This document shows positions 50,172-59,465 of a stretch of 64,000 nucleotides of DNA, one piece after another; the first letter of the stretch is position 1, and each line of letters starts with the position of its first letter. Location: contig NZ_CP020038.1 of NCBI RefSeq assembly GCF_002157225.2, positions 3,130,501-3,194,500 on the forward strand. Direction: 5' to 3'. A program made the position numbers and the translations under genes. The notes beneath the pieces were generated by a model. It did no database searches and was not told the origin of the DNA. It saw nothing but the letters and a program-made list of their open reading frames with translations. The DNA comes from Agarilytica rhodophyticola (GTDB taxonomy: Bacteria > Pseudomonadota > Gammaproteobacteria > Pseudomonadales > Cellvibrionaceae).

Positions 50172-52031
50172 ATGAATGTATTTGTATTACCGGTCCTACT
50201 TTTTTGCCTGTCTTCTCTAGTGTTTGCACAAGAAATAGAGCAGATGCTGGTTACCCCAGAGACTCCTGATTATTTACAAAATTTCCAGAAACTTCATTTA
50301 CAACAAGACATCAAAACTGCGCAGCAACTGCCAACACACAACCTAGCCGAATTAATACTAAATTCCCCGGACGCTGCATTAAATGGCCAGGGAGGCATGT
50401 TGCAAATGTACAGTATTCGAGGTTTATCACGTTGGCGGGTTAAAACTCTAGTGGAGGGCGTGCCCATTAATACAGACCGGCGCGCGGGCAGTGCAGCGTC
50501 TTTTGTTCCTCCTGCGTTTGTCCAGCAACTCCAGCTTATTCCAGGAGCCGCTTCTTCTATTTTTGGTTCTGGTGCGTTAGGAGGTGCTGTGAATGTAAGT
50601 TTACAAAAAACTGAGGGCTACCACGGACGATTTTCTACCGATACTAATCAAGATAGTTCGAATGTTAGCTTTACATCATCTGATAAGGCCAATGATCTTG
50701 GGATCTCATATCGTCAGGCGCAAATGGGAGAAGATGCCAATGGTGAACCGCTCAACGATGGTTTTGAACACTTAGCCGGTTTGTGGCGTCATCGTAAATC
50801 TTCCGGAAAACTTCGTGATGCTTGGCTTTTCATTAGTGAGGGCAACAATTGGGGAAAATCTTCCAGTCGCTTTCCGCAAGATCGTCGCACATATTACCCT
50901 GAGAATAATCATGCTGTGTTTAAAACACAAGTTTTCACTAACAACATACTGATAGAGCCTTATTTTCATCGCTCGCATTTGCAGACGAATATTGAGCGCA
51001 ATGACTCTTTAACTGTGAGTGAAAATGATGCCTTGAATTACGGTATTACGGCCCTTGGCCAAAAGCAGTTTACTGACTGGCAGTATACTTGGCAGGTGGG
51101 CATGCATGAACGAAACGATGTTCTAGCGAAGGAAGCATTATTGGATAATCAGCAATTTCTCCTACAGTCAAGAACCACCTTGTCGGGCGATGAACGTGAA
51201 CTATTTTTCCAAAGTGATATTTATAAACGTTGGGATGAATTAAATTGGACAAGTGGCATACGCCTTAGTCACACCGATTTACAAGATAGACAAAGCTCAG
51301 CTAAAAAAACCGATGTTAACTGGAGTGCTTATTCAGGTTTACTTTGGCAGATAGGTTCTAATTGGGCCACCAGTGGTTATATCAGCACAGCATACCGAAC
51401 CCCTTCACTCACAGAGCTTTTTTTTAGCGGTGAGACACCGAGAGGTCAGGTATTGGGAGATCGCAACTTAAAATCAGAAAATGCGTTAAATATTGAATAT
51501 GATGTAAAATACAAGGTTAGCACTGTTCAGCTAATTTTAAGAGGGTTTTACCAGCAGATAGATAATTACATAGAGCGAATAGAACTTGATAATGATATTT
51601 TACGGTACCAAAACCTTGAGCGTGCTGATATCAAAGGCATTTCATACAGCCTAAATTACACAGCAATTAAAGAAAAGTTGCACGTGAATTTATTTGGCCA
51701 ATGGCTATCGGGAGAGGATAATAACGATAATCCTCTGATAGATGTTAGCCCCAACCATCATACCATTTCATTGCTTTATAACCTGGAAAAAATAAAACTT
51801 CGAGCAGATATCCGCCACCGCAGCAGTAAAAAAAATGTAGCGCCTGGCGAGCAACCTCTGCCGGAACTGACAACCATTGCCATAGCGATGGAAGGGCAGC
51901 TCAATGCAAACTGGGGATATCGTTTAACAATGAATAACTTAAGCAATAAACTGGCACGTACTAGCACAGATGAATATGCCCCTTACATTCGAGGCCGACA
52001 TGGCGTTCTTGAGTTATATTTTTCTTTCTAA
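50172..52031 (+). CDS. TonB-dependent outer-membrane receptor
   Basis: 619 residues with a signal peptide (MNVFVLPVLLFCLSSLVFA). A plug domain follows (IRGLSRWRVKTLVEGVPI, then the typical GSGALGGAVNV motif). The long C-terminal part has barrel-like alternation and ends in ELYFSF with the terminal aromatic residue needed for outer-membrane insertion. It imports a scarce ligand such as a siderophore, cobalamin or oligomer using TonB energy; the ligand is not evident. It sits 50 bases after the second Asp-box gene, so the two may work together on one extracellular substrate. Confidence 0.9.
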   Translation: MNVFVLPVLLFCLSSLVFAQEIEQMLVTPETPDYLQNFQKLHLQQDIKTAQQLPTHNLAELILNSPDAALNGQGGMLQMYSIRGLSRWRVKTLVEGVPINTDRRAGSAASFVPPAFVQQLQLIPGAASSIFGSGALGGAVNVSLQKTEGYHGRFSTDTNQDSSNVSFTSSDKANDLGISYRQAQMGEDANGEPLNDGFEHLAGLWRHRKSSGKLRDAWLFISEGNNWGKSSSRFPQDRRTYYPENNHAVFKTQVFTNNILIEPYFHRSHLQTNIERNDSLTVSENDALNYGITALGQKQFTDWQYTWQVGMHERNDVLAKEALLDNQQFLLQSRTTLSGDERELFFQSDIYKRWDELNWTSGIRLSHTDLQDRQSSAKKTDVNWSAYSGLLWQIGSNWATSGYISTAYRTPSLTELFFSGETPRGQVLGDRNLKSENALNIEYDVKYKVSTVQLILRGFYQQIDNYIERIELDNDILRYQNLERADIKGISYSLNYTAIKEKLHVNLFGQWLSGEDNNDNPLIDVSPNHHTISLLYNLEKIKLRADIRHRSSKKNVAPGEQPLPELTTIAIAMEGQLNANWGYRLTMNNLSNKLARTSTDEYAPYIRGRHGVLELYFSF

Positions 52032-52285
52032 AGCGTATTCAAACTTTTAGTTATTCGTTGAAGTGAAATAAATTTTGGTAACTAAAGGTAATTTATTTTA
52101 AAAAGGTATATAGGAGAGAGCTTATTCATCGCCCCCTAAAATCAAGCTATTTTGCACACCGTTGCTGTATTTTAAGGGACGATATATTTAGCCATCAGAT
52201 TAACAAGATGGCAATATCTTGCTTATTTCTAACGATACACAAATACGAACAATAGCTATGCTTGGAGTCGCTGGGTTTAAATGCC

Positions 52286-53269
52286 CTATGCATTGACACC
52301 TTTCATACCTTCTGGAGTATAGCGTTCGCCAACAATGTTGCATTTTTCAATGGCTGATTCTATCGCCGCTTGATCGTCATCTGTTAATAGGATATCTACA
52401 GATTGAGCATTATCCTCAAGAAAAGTTTCTCGTTTTGTGCCGGGAATTGGCACGATATTATCGCCTTTAGACAATAGCCAAGCCAAACAAATTTGTGCTG
52501 GCGTACATGATTTTGCTTGCGCCATATTAAACACTGCTTGTGCGATGGGTTGGTTAGCATTTAAGGCATCCGTGGTAAAGCGAGGCAAGTTCATACGCAC
52601 ATCTCCGCTTGCCAAATCAGACTGAGACTTAAATAATCCTGAAAGGAAACCTCGCCCCAGTGGTGAATATGGTACGAAGCCGATGCCAAGCTCCTGACAG
52701 ATTGGTAATATATCTTTTTCTACATCCCTGGACCACAAAGAATACTCCGTTTGCACCGCGCTAATGGGATGAACAGCATGGGCTCTTCGCAAAGTTTCAG
52801 CGCTTACCTCACTCAGGCCGATATGTGCAATTTTTCCCTGCTCCTTAAGTTGCACTAAACCTGCCATTGTTTCTTCAATGGCTTGTGTTGGATTAATTCG
52901 GTGAACATAATAAAGATCTATCTGCTCAATACCCAAGCGTTTTAGCGAGGCTTCACAACACTGCCGAGCATAACTTGCACTATTGTCCAATGTCCTATTA
53001 TACTCACCTGGTCTACGCACTATACCGAATTTTGTTGCAACTTTAACCTCCGCACGGGTGGATTGCAGAAATTTCCCCAGTAACTCTTCATTGTGGTGTG
53101 GCCCGTACATGTCAGCTGTATCAAAAAAATTGATGCCCAGATCAACAGCCCGACCTAATACGCGTAAAGACTGCTCATCGTTTCTTGGCCCATAAAATTC
53201 ACTCATTCCCATACAACCCAAGCCAAGAGAAGATACTTCTAAAGCATTACCAAGCATTCTAGATTTCAT
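52286..53269 (-). CDS. aldo/keto reductase
   Basis: 327 residues. The catalytic tetrad is visible: Asp and Tyr in FFDTADMYGP, Lys in VATKFG and His in YYVHRINP. The C-terminal VPIPGTKRETFLEDN is the usual NADPH-binding region. It reduces an aldehyde or ketone in the cytoplasm; the substrate is unknown. It is divergent from a LysR-type regulator with 47 bases between the starts, a layout in which the regulator usually controls the reductase. No link to the polyketide is evident, although a tailoring ketoreduction cannot be excluded. Confidence 0.9.
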   Translation of the reverse strand: MKSRMLGNALEVSSLGLGCMGMSEFYGPRNDEQSLRVLGRAVDLGINFFDTADMYGPHHNEELLGKFLQSTRAEVKVATKFGIVRRPGEYNRTLDNSASYARQCCEASLKRLGIEQIDLYYVHRINPTQAIEETMAGLVQLKEQGKIAHIGLSEVSAETLRRAHAVHPISAVQTEYSLWSRDVEKDILPICQELGIGFVPYSPLGRGFLSGLFKSQSDLASGDVRMNLPRFTTDALNANQPIAQAVFNMAQAKSCTPAQICLAWLLSKGDNIVPIPGTKRETFLEDNAQSVDILLTDDDQAAIESAIEKCNIVGERYTPEGMKGVNA

Positions 53270-53316
53270 AATATAAGTCTCCTAAAACAATACTATTAAG
53301 ATGCCACACACTAACC
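53270..53316. promoter_or_regulatory. divergent promoter region between AKR and LysR genes
   Basis: The 47-base gap between two divergent starts must hold most of both promoters or overlap the coding ends. No clear LysR box (T-N11-A palindrome) was identified by eye. Confidence 0.35.
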
Positions 53317-54249
53317 ATGAAATATTTAGATAAAAATCGAAAGCCATTTTCCATTGATGAAAAACTAAAAGAATTTATCTGGGACGATACTAGAGCTTTT
53401 CTGGCCGTCGCAAGGTATAGCACATTGACGGCGGCTGCAGAGTGGCTCGGCATTGGTATTGCAACCTTATCGAGAAAAATTGAGCGTCTTGAAGAAGTTT
53501 TAGGTACACCACTTTTTATTCGCTTACAATCAGGCTACCAATTAACAGAGGAAGGTGAGAGTTTAGTCGATAAAGCAGAATCTATTGAACGAGCAGTTTT
53601 TTCGTTACTCTATTCCGATCTCAATAAAGATAGTGAACTGACGGGCAAGGTGCGCTTAGCCACATCGGAAAACTTAGCCAACGAAATTATTTTACCCTGC
53701 TTGTCGCAACTCCAATCAATATATCCCAATTTAATGATTGAGCTGGCAACGGATACTCAACTTGTAAATTTGCACCGGCACGATGCTGATTTAGCCATTC
53801 GAATGGTTCGCCCTGCACAGGGTAATGTTAAATTTCGTCAAATAGGGAAGTTGTCATTTGGTTTATATGCAAATAAGAGCAACGCTGAGCTTGAGATAAA
53901 TACTGAAACAAAATTTATTTCTTGGGCCGAACAGTATCGTCATTTTCCAGGCAGCGAATGGATAGAAAAGCAATTACAAGGCCACTCGCCATACCTAACC
54001 GTATCCTCAGTCGCGTCAATGGTTGCCGCAGTACAAGCGGGCTTAGGATTAGCCGTTTTACCGCATTTTGTTGCAAAGAGACGCGGTCTTAGCTGCATTC
54101 GTGATAATTTAGAAGTTGAACAGCCTATTTATCTTGTCATTCAAGGTGACCTCGCTCATTCACGCCGAGTCAGAGTGGTTGCCGATTTTTTAGTAGACAT
54201 CATCTCCAAACATCAATCAATACTGGAGTATGGAGAAGAGCCACAATAA
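53317..54249 (+). CDS. LysR-family transcriptional regulator
   Basis: 310 residues. An N-terminal winged helix-turn-helix (about 25-85: LTAAAEWLGIGIATLSRKI, then GTPLFIR) is followed by the substrate-binding domain with VRLATSENLA and GLGLAVLPHF. The N-terminus is about 20 residues longer than the usual LysR start, and an internal Met is not available, so the first ATG is kept. It probably controls the divergent aldo/keto reductase in response to a small ligand. Confidence 0.9.
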   Translation: MKYLDKNRKPFSIDEKLKEFIWDDTRAFLAVARYSTLTAAAEWLGIGIATLSRKIERLEEVLGTPLFIRLQSGYQLTEEGESLVDKAESIERAVFSLLYSDLNKDSELTGKVRLATSENLANEIILPCLSQLQSIYPNLMIELATDTQLVNLHRHDADLAIRMVRPAQGNVKFRQIGKLSFGLYANKSNAELEINTETKFISWAEQYRHFPGSEWIEKQLQGHSPYLTVSSVASMVAAVQAGLGLAVLPHFVAKRRGLSCIRDNLEVEQPIYLVIQGDLAHSRRVRVVADFLVDIISKHQSILEYGEEPQ

Positions 54250-54547
54250 GCTTTTTCAATACCCTCTCTCTTTCAGGCGTGGGATGTTACTCTCATAAAT
54301 ATTTCATCCTAAATTAGTTGCACTATTGATTTATACCGGTATTTTAATTTTTCTGAGTGTATAAAATACCAGCCTACGACCTGGTTAAATAGCGGCTTAC
54401 CCTTGCCAGTAGAGGCCAGCAGCAGCGAGCAAACTTGATTGCCGTAACGCATTGAACCTGTTAGAGTTTTATTTAAAATGTCGTTCACAACGCCTTTTTG
54501 AATAAAAGGTAACTCCGACAAATATACCGTTAGCACTTAAACAGTAC
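54250..54547. other. gap after the LysR gene with a weak minus-strand frame
   Basis: Nearly 300 bases. A GTG-started minus-strand frame of 75 codons (54309-54536) fills most of it, but it has no recognisable family or clear ribosome site. A short inverted repeat (cctttt / aaaagg) lies near 54492-54510. I do not call a gene here. Confidence 0.3.
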
Positions 54548-54967
54548 ATGGACATATACAAGAAAATTCAGAAAGCCCGTGGTAGTTGTATCACGGGAGT
54601 AAAAGAGGCAATTGTAGAATCGGTTGGGTGTGCTGCCGAACTATTTGATCTTTCGAATGAAAGTGGCATCTATAACAAAATAAAGCGTCCCGAAGCGGTG
54701 GAGGTATTAAGAGCCGTTCTTCACAGAGACATGGCATATAATGTAAAAATCATGTCTTCTGAAGAAGCCAAAAACCTAGCAAACGACTTTGTAGGTGAAT
54801 TTGGTGATGACGCTGTTTTTTATACGAATGGCGAGTATGGAAAGCCTCGTGATAACCCCAATATTGGTCCGTCTTGGTCGCCTGCTACAGATGCTACTTT
54901 TGATACAGGTATTATTGTCGTGTCACATGGTGTTGTCGCTTGTGCATGGTTTACAGATGAAGACTAG
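54548..54967 (+). CDS. hypothetical protein, 139 aa
   Basis: An open frame of 139 residues starting MDIYKKIQKARGSC, without signal peptide or membrane segment. It is moderately acidic and ends in an aromatic/acidic tail (CAWFTDED). I recognise no family. It is flanked by gttagca upstream and tgctaac downstream, discussed as a weak cassette-like signal. It precedes the YdhR-like gene by 97 bases on the same strand. Confidence 0.55.
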   Translation: MDIYKKIQKARGSCITGVKEAIVESVGCAAELFDLSNESGIYNKIKRPEAVEVLRAVLHRDMAYNVKIMSSEEAKNLANDFVGEFGDDAVFYTNGEYGKPRDNPNIGPSWSPATDATFDTGIIVVSHGVVACAWFTDED

Positions 54968-55064
54968 TGCTAACAAACACATTAAAAAGTGCTAATAAAA
55001 AATGTGGGCTGAATTCACCATCGCGCACCTTTCATAAAAAGCTTATATAACAAAGAAAAAACTA

Positions 55065-55376
55065 ATGATTACATCCATAACTAAATTTAAGCTGTCCAAG
55101 CCTGTCACCCAAGAAGAAGCAAAAAATATCTTCTTGAGTACAGCACCCAAATATAGAGACCTACCGGGACTGATCCGGAAATGCTATGTTATTTTTGATG
55201 ATGGCTATGCCGTTGGTGGAATTTATCTATGGAACTCTCGTAAAGATGCCGAGGCTGCTTACACAGAGAGTTGGAAAAAATTCGTTAGTGAAAAATATGG
55301 TTCAGAACCTGAAATCACTTATCTTGCAACGCCTGTTGTAGTTGATAATGTTGCAAAAGAAATAATCTTTGATTAA
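55065..55376 (+). CDS. YdhR-like putative monooxygenase (ABM fold)
   Basis: 103 residues. The order of motifs FLSTAPKYRDLPGL, KCYVIFDDGYAVGG and YLWNSRKDAEAAYTE fits YdhR and related dimeric alpha/beta-barrel proteins. These are cofactor-free or flavin-assisted monooxygenase-like proteins whose physiological substrate is generally unknown. The protein is cytoplasmic with no leader. It lies in a stretch of small accessory genes and may stand alone. No strong ribosome site precedes ATG 55065. Confidence 0.7.
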   Translation: MITSITKFKLSKPVTQEEAKNIFLSTAPKYRDLPGLIRKCYVIFDDGYAVGGIYLWNSRKDAEAAYTESWKKFVSEKYGSEPEITYLATPVVVDNVAKEIIFD

Positions 55377-55986
55377 ATAATCAAAGTTATTATAACTGCC
55401 ATTGATACATTTAAATCCATAACAAACAGCGATGCTGTCTGGCATTTTGTGCCACAGTAAAATGCCTGTCATAAAGCCTATCAGACAAGTTGGATCGACG
55501 GAGATAAATCCAGGCAAATTCTTAAAACGTTATCCGGTTCTGGATTTAGTCCTCATCACCGGAGCACGAAAGTAGATTTTCATTGAAGTGATATAAAGAC
55601 GCGGGATACTGAGTCAAAACTCAAAAAACTATATGCGTGGTTGACAGAAAATACTAAGAATTTTGGTTTTTGTCAGGTTTACCCTGCGAAAGGAAGAGGT
55701 GCTGACCAACGCACTGGAGTTCATGAAGCGAAAAAGTATCCATGAGTGTATATTTGGCGTCGATCTACTACTTATTATTCTAGAGTTATCGCTCTAAAAA
55801 TGAATGAGGTTTAAAAATGGGCTAGCCGTACCCCAAGTCGTACCCTTAAAGAAAATGGCGCAAAAAACCCTTTTTGTTTGAAGAAATTGCTTTAACTGTA
55901 ACCAAATTAGATTAATAATACACTCACCTTAGGCGTATTAAATAAAAAAGCAAAATAACAAAAACAAAATGACAAAGGAGAGCGCT
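55377..55986. other. gap holding a decayed M15 peptidase gene
   Basis: About 600 bases without an intact gene. The central part contains frameshifted M15 peptidase-like segments (annotated separately); the end carries the ribosome site of the DUF5675 gene. Nothing else is evident. Confidence 0.45.
55500..55745 (+). pseudogene. remnant of an M15 peptidoglycan peptidase (D-Ala-D-Ala carboxypeptidase-like)
   Basis: Two frames together read like the C-terminal half of an M15 enzyme. One gives LSGSGFSPHHRSTKVDFH (about 55523-55585), resembling the zinc-binding SGYRSP...AVDFH region. The next gives LKKLYAWLTENTKNFGFCQVYP (about 55617-55685), where related enzymes have GFCQVY before the EKWHWS motif. 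The frame breaks between them and the last motif is lost before a stop at 55743. It lies just upstream of a holin-like gene and fits a former endolysin. Confidence 0.55.
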
Positions 55987-56397
55987 ATGTTGGTTGGAAC
56001 ACTAATACGCGATGATGTTAGTTCCGTTGCCATACGCGGAGTCTTTGCCATAGGTGATAAAATATTTCATATTCTAGAGCGCCCGTGGCAAAATAATGCG
56101 CGCAACAAAAGTTGCATCCCCGCTGGACAATATAGCGCGCATTTTTTACCTCGCTCTGCCAGCGGTAAGTATAGAAATATTTACCATCTCAAGCCTGTTT
56201 CTGGGCGTTCAGGTATCTTAATTCACAACGGTAATGTGGTTAGCCATTCACGAGGTTGTTTGATCATAGGTCTTCGTCGAGGGACATTAGCGGGGCAGCC
56301 AGCTGTGTTAAATTCTCGTACAGCTTTATCAGAACTCTCGCAAGTTACACAACAAGAACCCTTCATGCTTAACATTATTGGACAACAAACTATTTGA
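55987..56397 (+). CDS. DUF5675-family protein
   Basis: About 136 residues from ATG 55987, preferred because AAAGGAG sits 6 bases upstream; an in-frame ATG at 55969 lies ahead of that site. Conserved features of the family are seen: ILERPWQNNARNKSCIPAGQY, VSGRSGILIHNGN and RGCLIIG. DUF5675 proteins occur in phages and next to lysis genes, and their fold recalls a small hydrolase with conserved His and Cys, but the reaction is unknown. It is followed closely by the holin-like gene. Confidence 0.8.
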   Translation: MLVGTLIRDDVSSVAIRGVFAIGDKIFHILERPWQNNARNKSCIPAGQYSAHFLPRSASGKYRNIYHLKPVSGRSGILIHNGNVVSHSRGCLIIGLRRGTLAGQPAVLNSRTALSELSQVTQQEPFMLNIIGQQTI

Positions 56398-56407
56398 GGA
56401 ACACACC

Positions 56408-56935
56408 ATGGTCACAGAATTAATTAGCTTATTTACTTCTACAGGTGCAGGTGGTCTCATTGGCATGGTGGGTAGTTGGCTGACCAAACGCGAAGAGAGA
56501 AAGAACCTACAACTCAAATATCAACATGAAGTCGCCATGGCGAATATTCGCAAAGAGGAAATGCAAGCCGAAGCCGCACATGAATTAGCCATGGCCGATA
56601 AAGCAATGGAAAGGGCCCAGGTAGAAGGCGATATTGCTATTGGCGAAGCCGAGCTAACAGCATTTAATACCAGTTTGAAGCAGCAGGGTGTGAGCACCGG
56701 TGTGAAGTTTGTCGATGCGCTACGCGGTGCAATGCGACCACTGATCACTATTTATTTACTTATTATTGCCAGCTACATTACCTATAAAATTAATACGCTA
56801 GTGGGTGGTTTTGATAGCCTTGAGCAAGGCGATTTACTAAATACTTATAAAGATATCATCCAACAAGTGCTCTTTTTAACCGCAACAGCTGTGACTTGGT
56901 GGTTTGGTTCAAGGCCCAGTACACAAAGAAAGTAA
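56408..56935 (+). CDS. holin-like protein (3TM, gene-transfer-release type)
   Basis: About 175 residues from ATG 56408, which has GAGGA 7 bases upstream; an earlier in-frame ATG at 56378 overlaps the preceding gene. An N-terminal hydrophobic segment (TSTGAGGLIGMVGSWL) leads to a long helical, Ala/Glu/Met-rich segment, then two C-terminal transmembrane helices (LITIYLLIIASYITY and VLFLTATAVTWWFG). This layout matches the 3TM holins of phages and gene-transfer agents. It ends the small lysis-like group and is followed by a strong terminator. Confidence 0.75.
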   Translation: MVTELISLFTSTGAGGLIGMVGSWLTKREERKNLQLKYQHEVAMANIRKEEMQAEAAHELAMADKAMERAQVEGDIAIGEAELTAFNTSLKQQGVSTGVKFVDALRGAMRPLITIYLLIIASYITYKINTLVGGFDSLEQGDLLNTYKDIIQQVLFLTATAVTWWFGSRPSTQRK

Positions 56936-56953
56936 CATTACATTCATTGTAAG

Positions 56954-56978
56954 GCCGAACTTTTAGGTTCGGCTTTTT
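56954..56978 (+). terminator. rho-independent terminator
   Basis: gccgaac - ttttag - gttcggc followed by five T: a perfect 7-bp stem and T tract 18 bases after the holin-like stop. The complement has no A-rich equivalent long enough to be sure it also serves the opposite gene. Confidence 0.8.
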
Positions 56979-56999
56979 ACTGCTACGGGTTAAACCGTA

Positions 57000-58463
57000 T
57001 TATTGTAAAGAACTAAGTGCTTTAGTGAGTTCTGTCGTATCTACGAATGTATACACTTTGGCTTTGCTATCCCACTTTATGCCGGCATTAGTATTAATCG
57101 CATGGCGTGTGTTACGCATCTCAACCACTACTTTACTTGTGGCAATGGTTTTCTCTACTGGGGCAGGGTTGGGGTTTATAGGCTTTGATATTCCCATGGG
57201 GTCGTTATCGTCAGTCACGATATCCTTCTGCCATTTGTCAAGTGTTTTATATTTGACTTCACCAACGCCGGGCACATCTGTAGTGTAACTCTTGCAGGCA
57301 TAGCGGTCATCATCTGATTGATAGAACCATGACCCAGGCTTTATTACTTCGCAGTAATTACTATTAAATGCATTAATAAAGTTACCCTCCGCATTATTAA
57401 TGGCAACTGGATCTCTGTCAGATGGTAGCAGACCCATTGTCCGTAACCTATGATAAATAAGATTAAGGGGTGTCTTTAAGTAAAGATCGTAATTATTTTT
57501 ACGCATCCATCCTTGATTAGCGGCGTTGTCATTTTGATATTTTTTTGTTCGGCTCGCCCAGTCAAGTTCAAACTCTACAAGCCCGTTAAGGGAATACACA
57601 AGTAGCATATAAAACCCTTTCACTTGCGGACTATCCCAGCGACTGGTTTTAGAGAATCGATCACGTGCAGCACTGTAAGACTTATAAGCTGCACCATCCT
57701 GATTAGAAAATAAAGTCTTTATAGGTTTAGCTTTGTTGCCAAAATGCTCTAAATTTAATTCAATGTTAACCTGGGTATTAGGTGCGCTGACAAAATTTTC
57801 ATATGACACTGTATTAGTTTTGTAAAAACCCACTTTAGAGGGATTGTGTTTCTTGTTTGCGCCGCAGTGAGCCCCAGTTCGCGCATAGTCAGGTGTGATA
57901 GTATTTAATGCCTCCACAACATCTTTAGCGCTGACATAGCAGGTTCCATCAATAGGTTGAGCACCTAGGATAGGCGACTTACAGTAATGATCGTTATTGA
58001 TAATATCCACAAAATGCTTGAGAAATAAAAATGCACTTTTCCACTTTTCCTTGTCGTCATGCCTAATGGGCGCGGTGACAAGCTCTAGTGTGCGAAGATG
58101 AAGCCTACCTCCACCACCTAAGTCATGTGTCATTTTCATCAATGGAAAATCACTACCGTTAACTTTAACCGTCTCAGTGGAGCAAAGTAGCTCCTGATCA
58201 TTTTTGCTCGCTGGATCACTCCAGGTATCACCATCCAGGGCGGCAACTTTGGTGAAGTCGTTATTTTTTCCGACGCCCAGTTCCCACTCTATACCAATTC
58301 TTGGATCGCTTTGTGCGTAAGTATTAGAGCTTGTAAGTATTAAACCGAATACAGTTAGTATATATGCTGGCATACATAGTCTTTTGAAAAATGTTTTACT
58401 ATAAGAGTAAGAAGATAGCCTTAGGTTTAAGACAGCGATTGTTCTATTAAATGTTCCGCACAT
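57000..58463 (-). CDS. secreted protein of uncertain family, weakly amidoligase-like
   Basis: 487 residues. ATG 58463 is favoured because AAGGAT lies just upstream; a hydrophobic leader (MPAYILTVFGLILTSSNTYA) starts at residue 31, so this would be a long signal peptide, or translation begins at 58373. After the leader it reads IGIEWELGVG, then RLHLRTLELVTAPI and NTQVNIELNLEHFG. The spaced IEwE / LELVTAP / NIELNL elements loosely recall amidoligase or glutamate-cysteine-ligase-like folds, but I cannot confirm the catalytic set. Several cysteines may form disulfides. Convergent with the holin-like gene. Confidence 0.6.
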   Translation of the reverse strand: MCGTFNRTIAVLNLRLSSYSYSKTFFKRLCMPAYILTVFGLILTSSNTYAQSDPRIGIEWELGVGKNNDFTKVAALDGDTWSDPASKNDQELLCSTETVKVNGSDFPLMKMTHDLGGGGRLHLRTLELVTAPIRHDDKEKWKSAFLFLKHFVDIINNDHYCKSPILGAQPIDGTCYVSAKDVVEALNTITPDYARTGAHCGANKKHNPSKVGFYKTNTVSYENFVSAPNTQVNIELNLEHFGNKAKPIKTLFSNQDGAAYKSYSAARDRFSKTSRWDSPQVKGFYMLLVYSLNGLVEFELDWASRTKKYQNDNAANQGWMRKNNYDLYLKTPLNLIYHRLRTMGLLPSDRDPVAINNAEGNFINAFNSNYCEVIKPGSWFYQSDDDRYACKSYTTDVPGVGEVKYKTLDKWQKDIVTDDNDPMGISKPINPNPAPVEKTIATSKVVVEMRNTRHAINTNAGIKWDSKAKVYTFVDTTELTKALSSLQ

Positions 58464-58726
58464 AGATAATCCTTAGTAAGTCACCAATGAATTTATGACG
58501 GTTAATGATATAAATCTGTGTAGGGCATAACTCGTCGAAAACGCTGGAAGTAGTAGGGGGTTATGCTGGAGATAAGACTATTGATAAGAAGGTTGATAAA
58601 AAGGCAGGTTGATAAAAACGCAAAGCCCATGTATGAGTATTCTATGTATTCTCACCAATGGCGCTTGGCTCACACTTTGAAGCGCAGTTCAAAAAACAGG
58701 TCTATCATTACCGCAGAGGTATATTT

Positions 58727-58945
58727 ATGACTGAAGTCTCACACAATCAACATATTGCTACCACGGCTCACAGCATTGGCGAAGATGGTCGAATTTGGCA
58801 AATCAATATTACCACCGGTGTTGCTGAGCCGGTGATGTATCTAAGCGAAATGAGACCAAGGGAGCGCAAAAAACTTATTAGCGCTATTAAAACAGTAATA
58901 GATAATGCTGACGAGGATTGTAAAGTGCCCGGTAGTAGCAGCTGA
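58727..58945 (+). CDS. hypothetical small protein, 72 aa
   Basis: A plus-strand frame with ATG at 58727 preceded by AGAGG at a fitting distance; an in-frame ATG at 58658 would extend it by 23 residues. The sequence is soluble, with GEDGRIWQINITTG and a basic helix (RPRERKKLISAIKTVI). I recognise no family. The divergent layout relative to the secreted gene is the only context. Confidence 0.45.
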   Translation: MTEVSHNQHIATTAHSIGEDGRIWQINITTGVAEPVMYLSEMRPRERKKLISAIKTVIDNADEDCKVPGSSS

Positions 58946-59009
58946 AAACGTCTAAAGCGAGAAGAATAAGCATGCCAGTTTAAAGAGATCTTTACCTCAT
59001 TTAACTTTA

Positions 59010-59051
59010 GAATATTCTAACTCCAGAACATTCTAACTCCAGAATATTTTA
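59010..59051 (+). repeat. 16-bp tandem repeat, about 2.6 units
   Basis: gaatattctaactcca and gaacattctaactcca differ at one base and are followed by a partial third unit (gaatatttta). Noncoding. Confidence 0.8.
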
Positions 59052-59465
59052 GCTTTTGAACGCTGGTGCTTCTTGAACCTATGCCGAAAAGATAAGTAAG
59101 GGATAGATAAAATGCTGACTATCCCGATAGTATCTGTTGTGCTTTTTTTGTCTCATTTCCTGCCTCTTTTTTTCTGTTTTTTTGTAGCGTTCTCTGCAGC
59201 TTTATATTTCTCCCTCATAAGCATCTGTTATAAGTTGTTTTAAATTTATTCATCCTACAAATGTTTTTTATCAACCTTTGGTTTAATTTCTTCGCAAGTG
59301 TGAAGTCAATTCTTTTTACCCTATAAAAAGTACTGTAATTATTAAATAAATTTTTGATGTCATTTGGATGATAAAGGCGTCTGATTTTTATTTGGATAGA
59401 AGGTTAGGCATAATTTTATCGATAATAGTATTGCAAAGATTAATATAATGATTACATTAGTACCT

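Noticed and set aside
54309-54536. Minus-strand 75-codon frame
   Set aside because: GTG start, no ribosome site, no recognisable family; kept only as a note in the gap.
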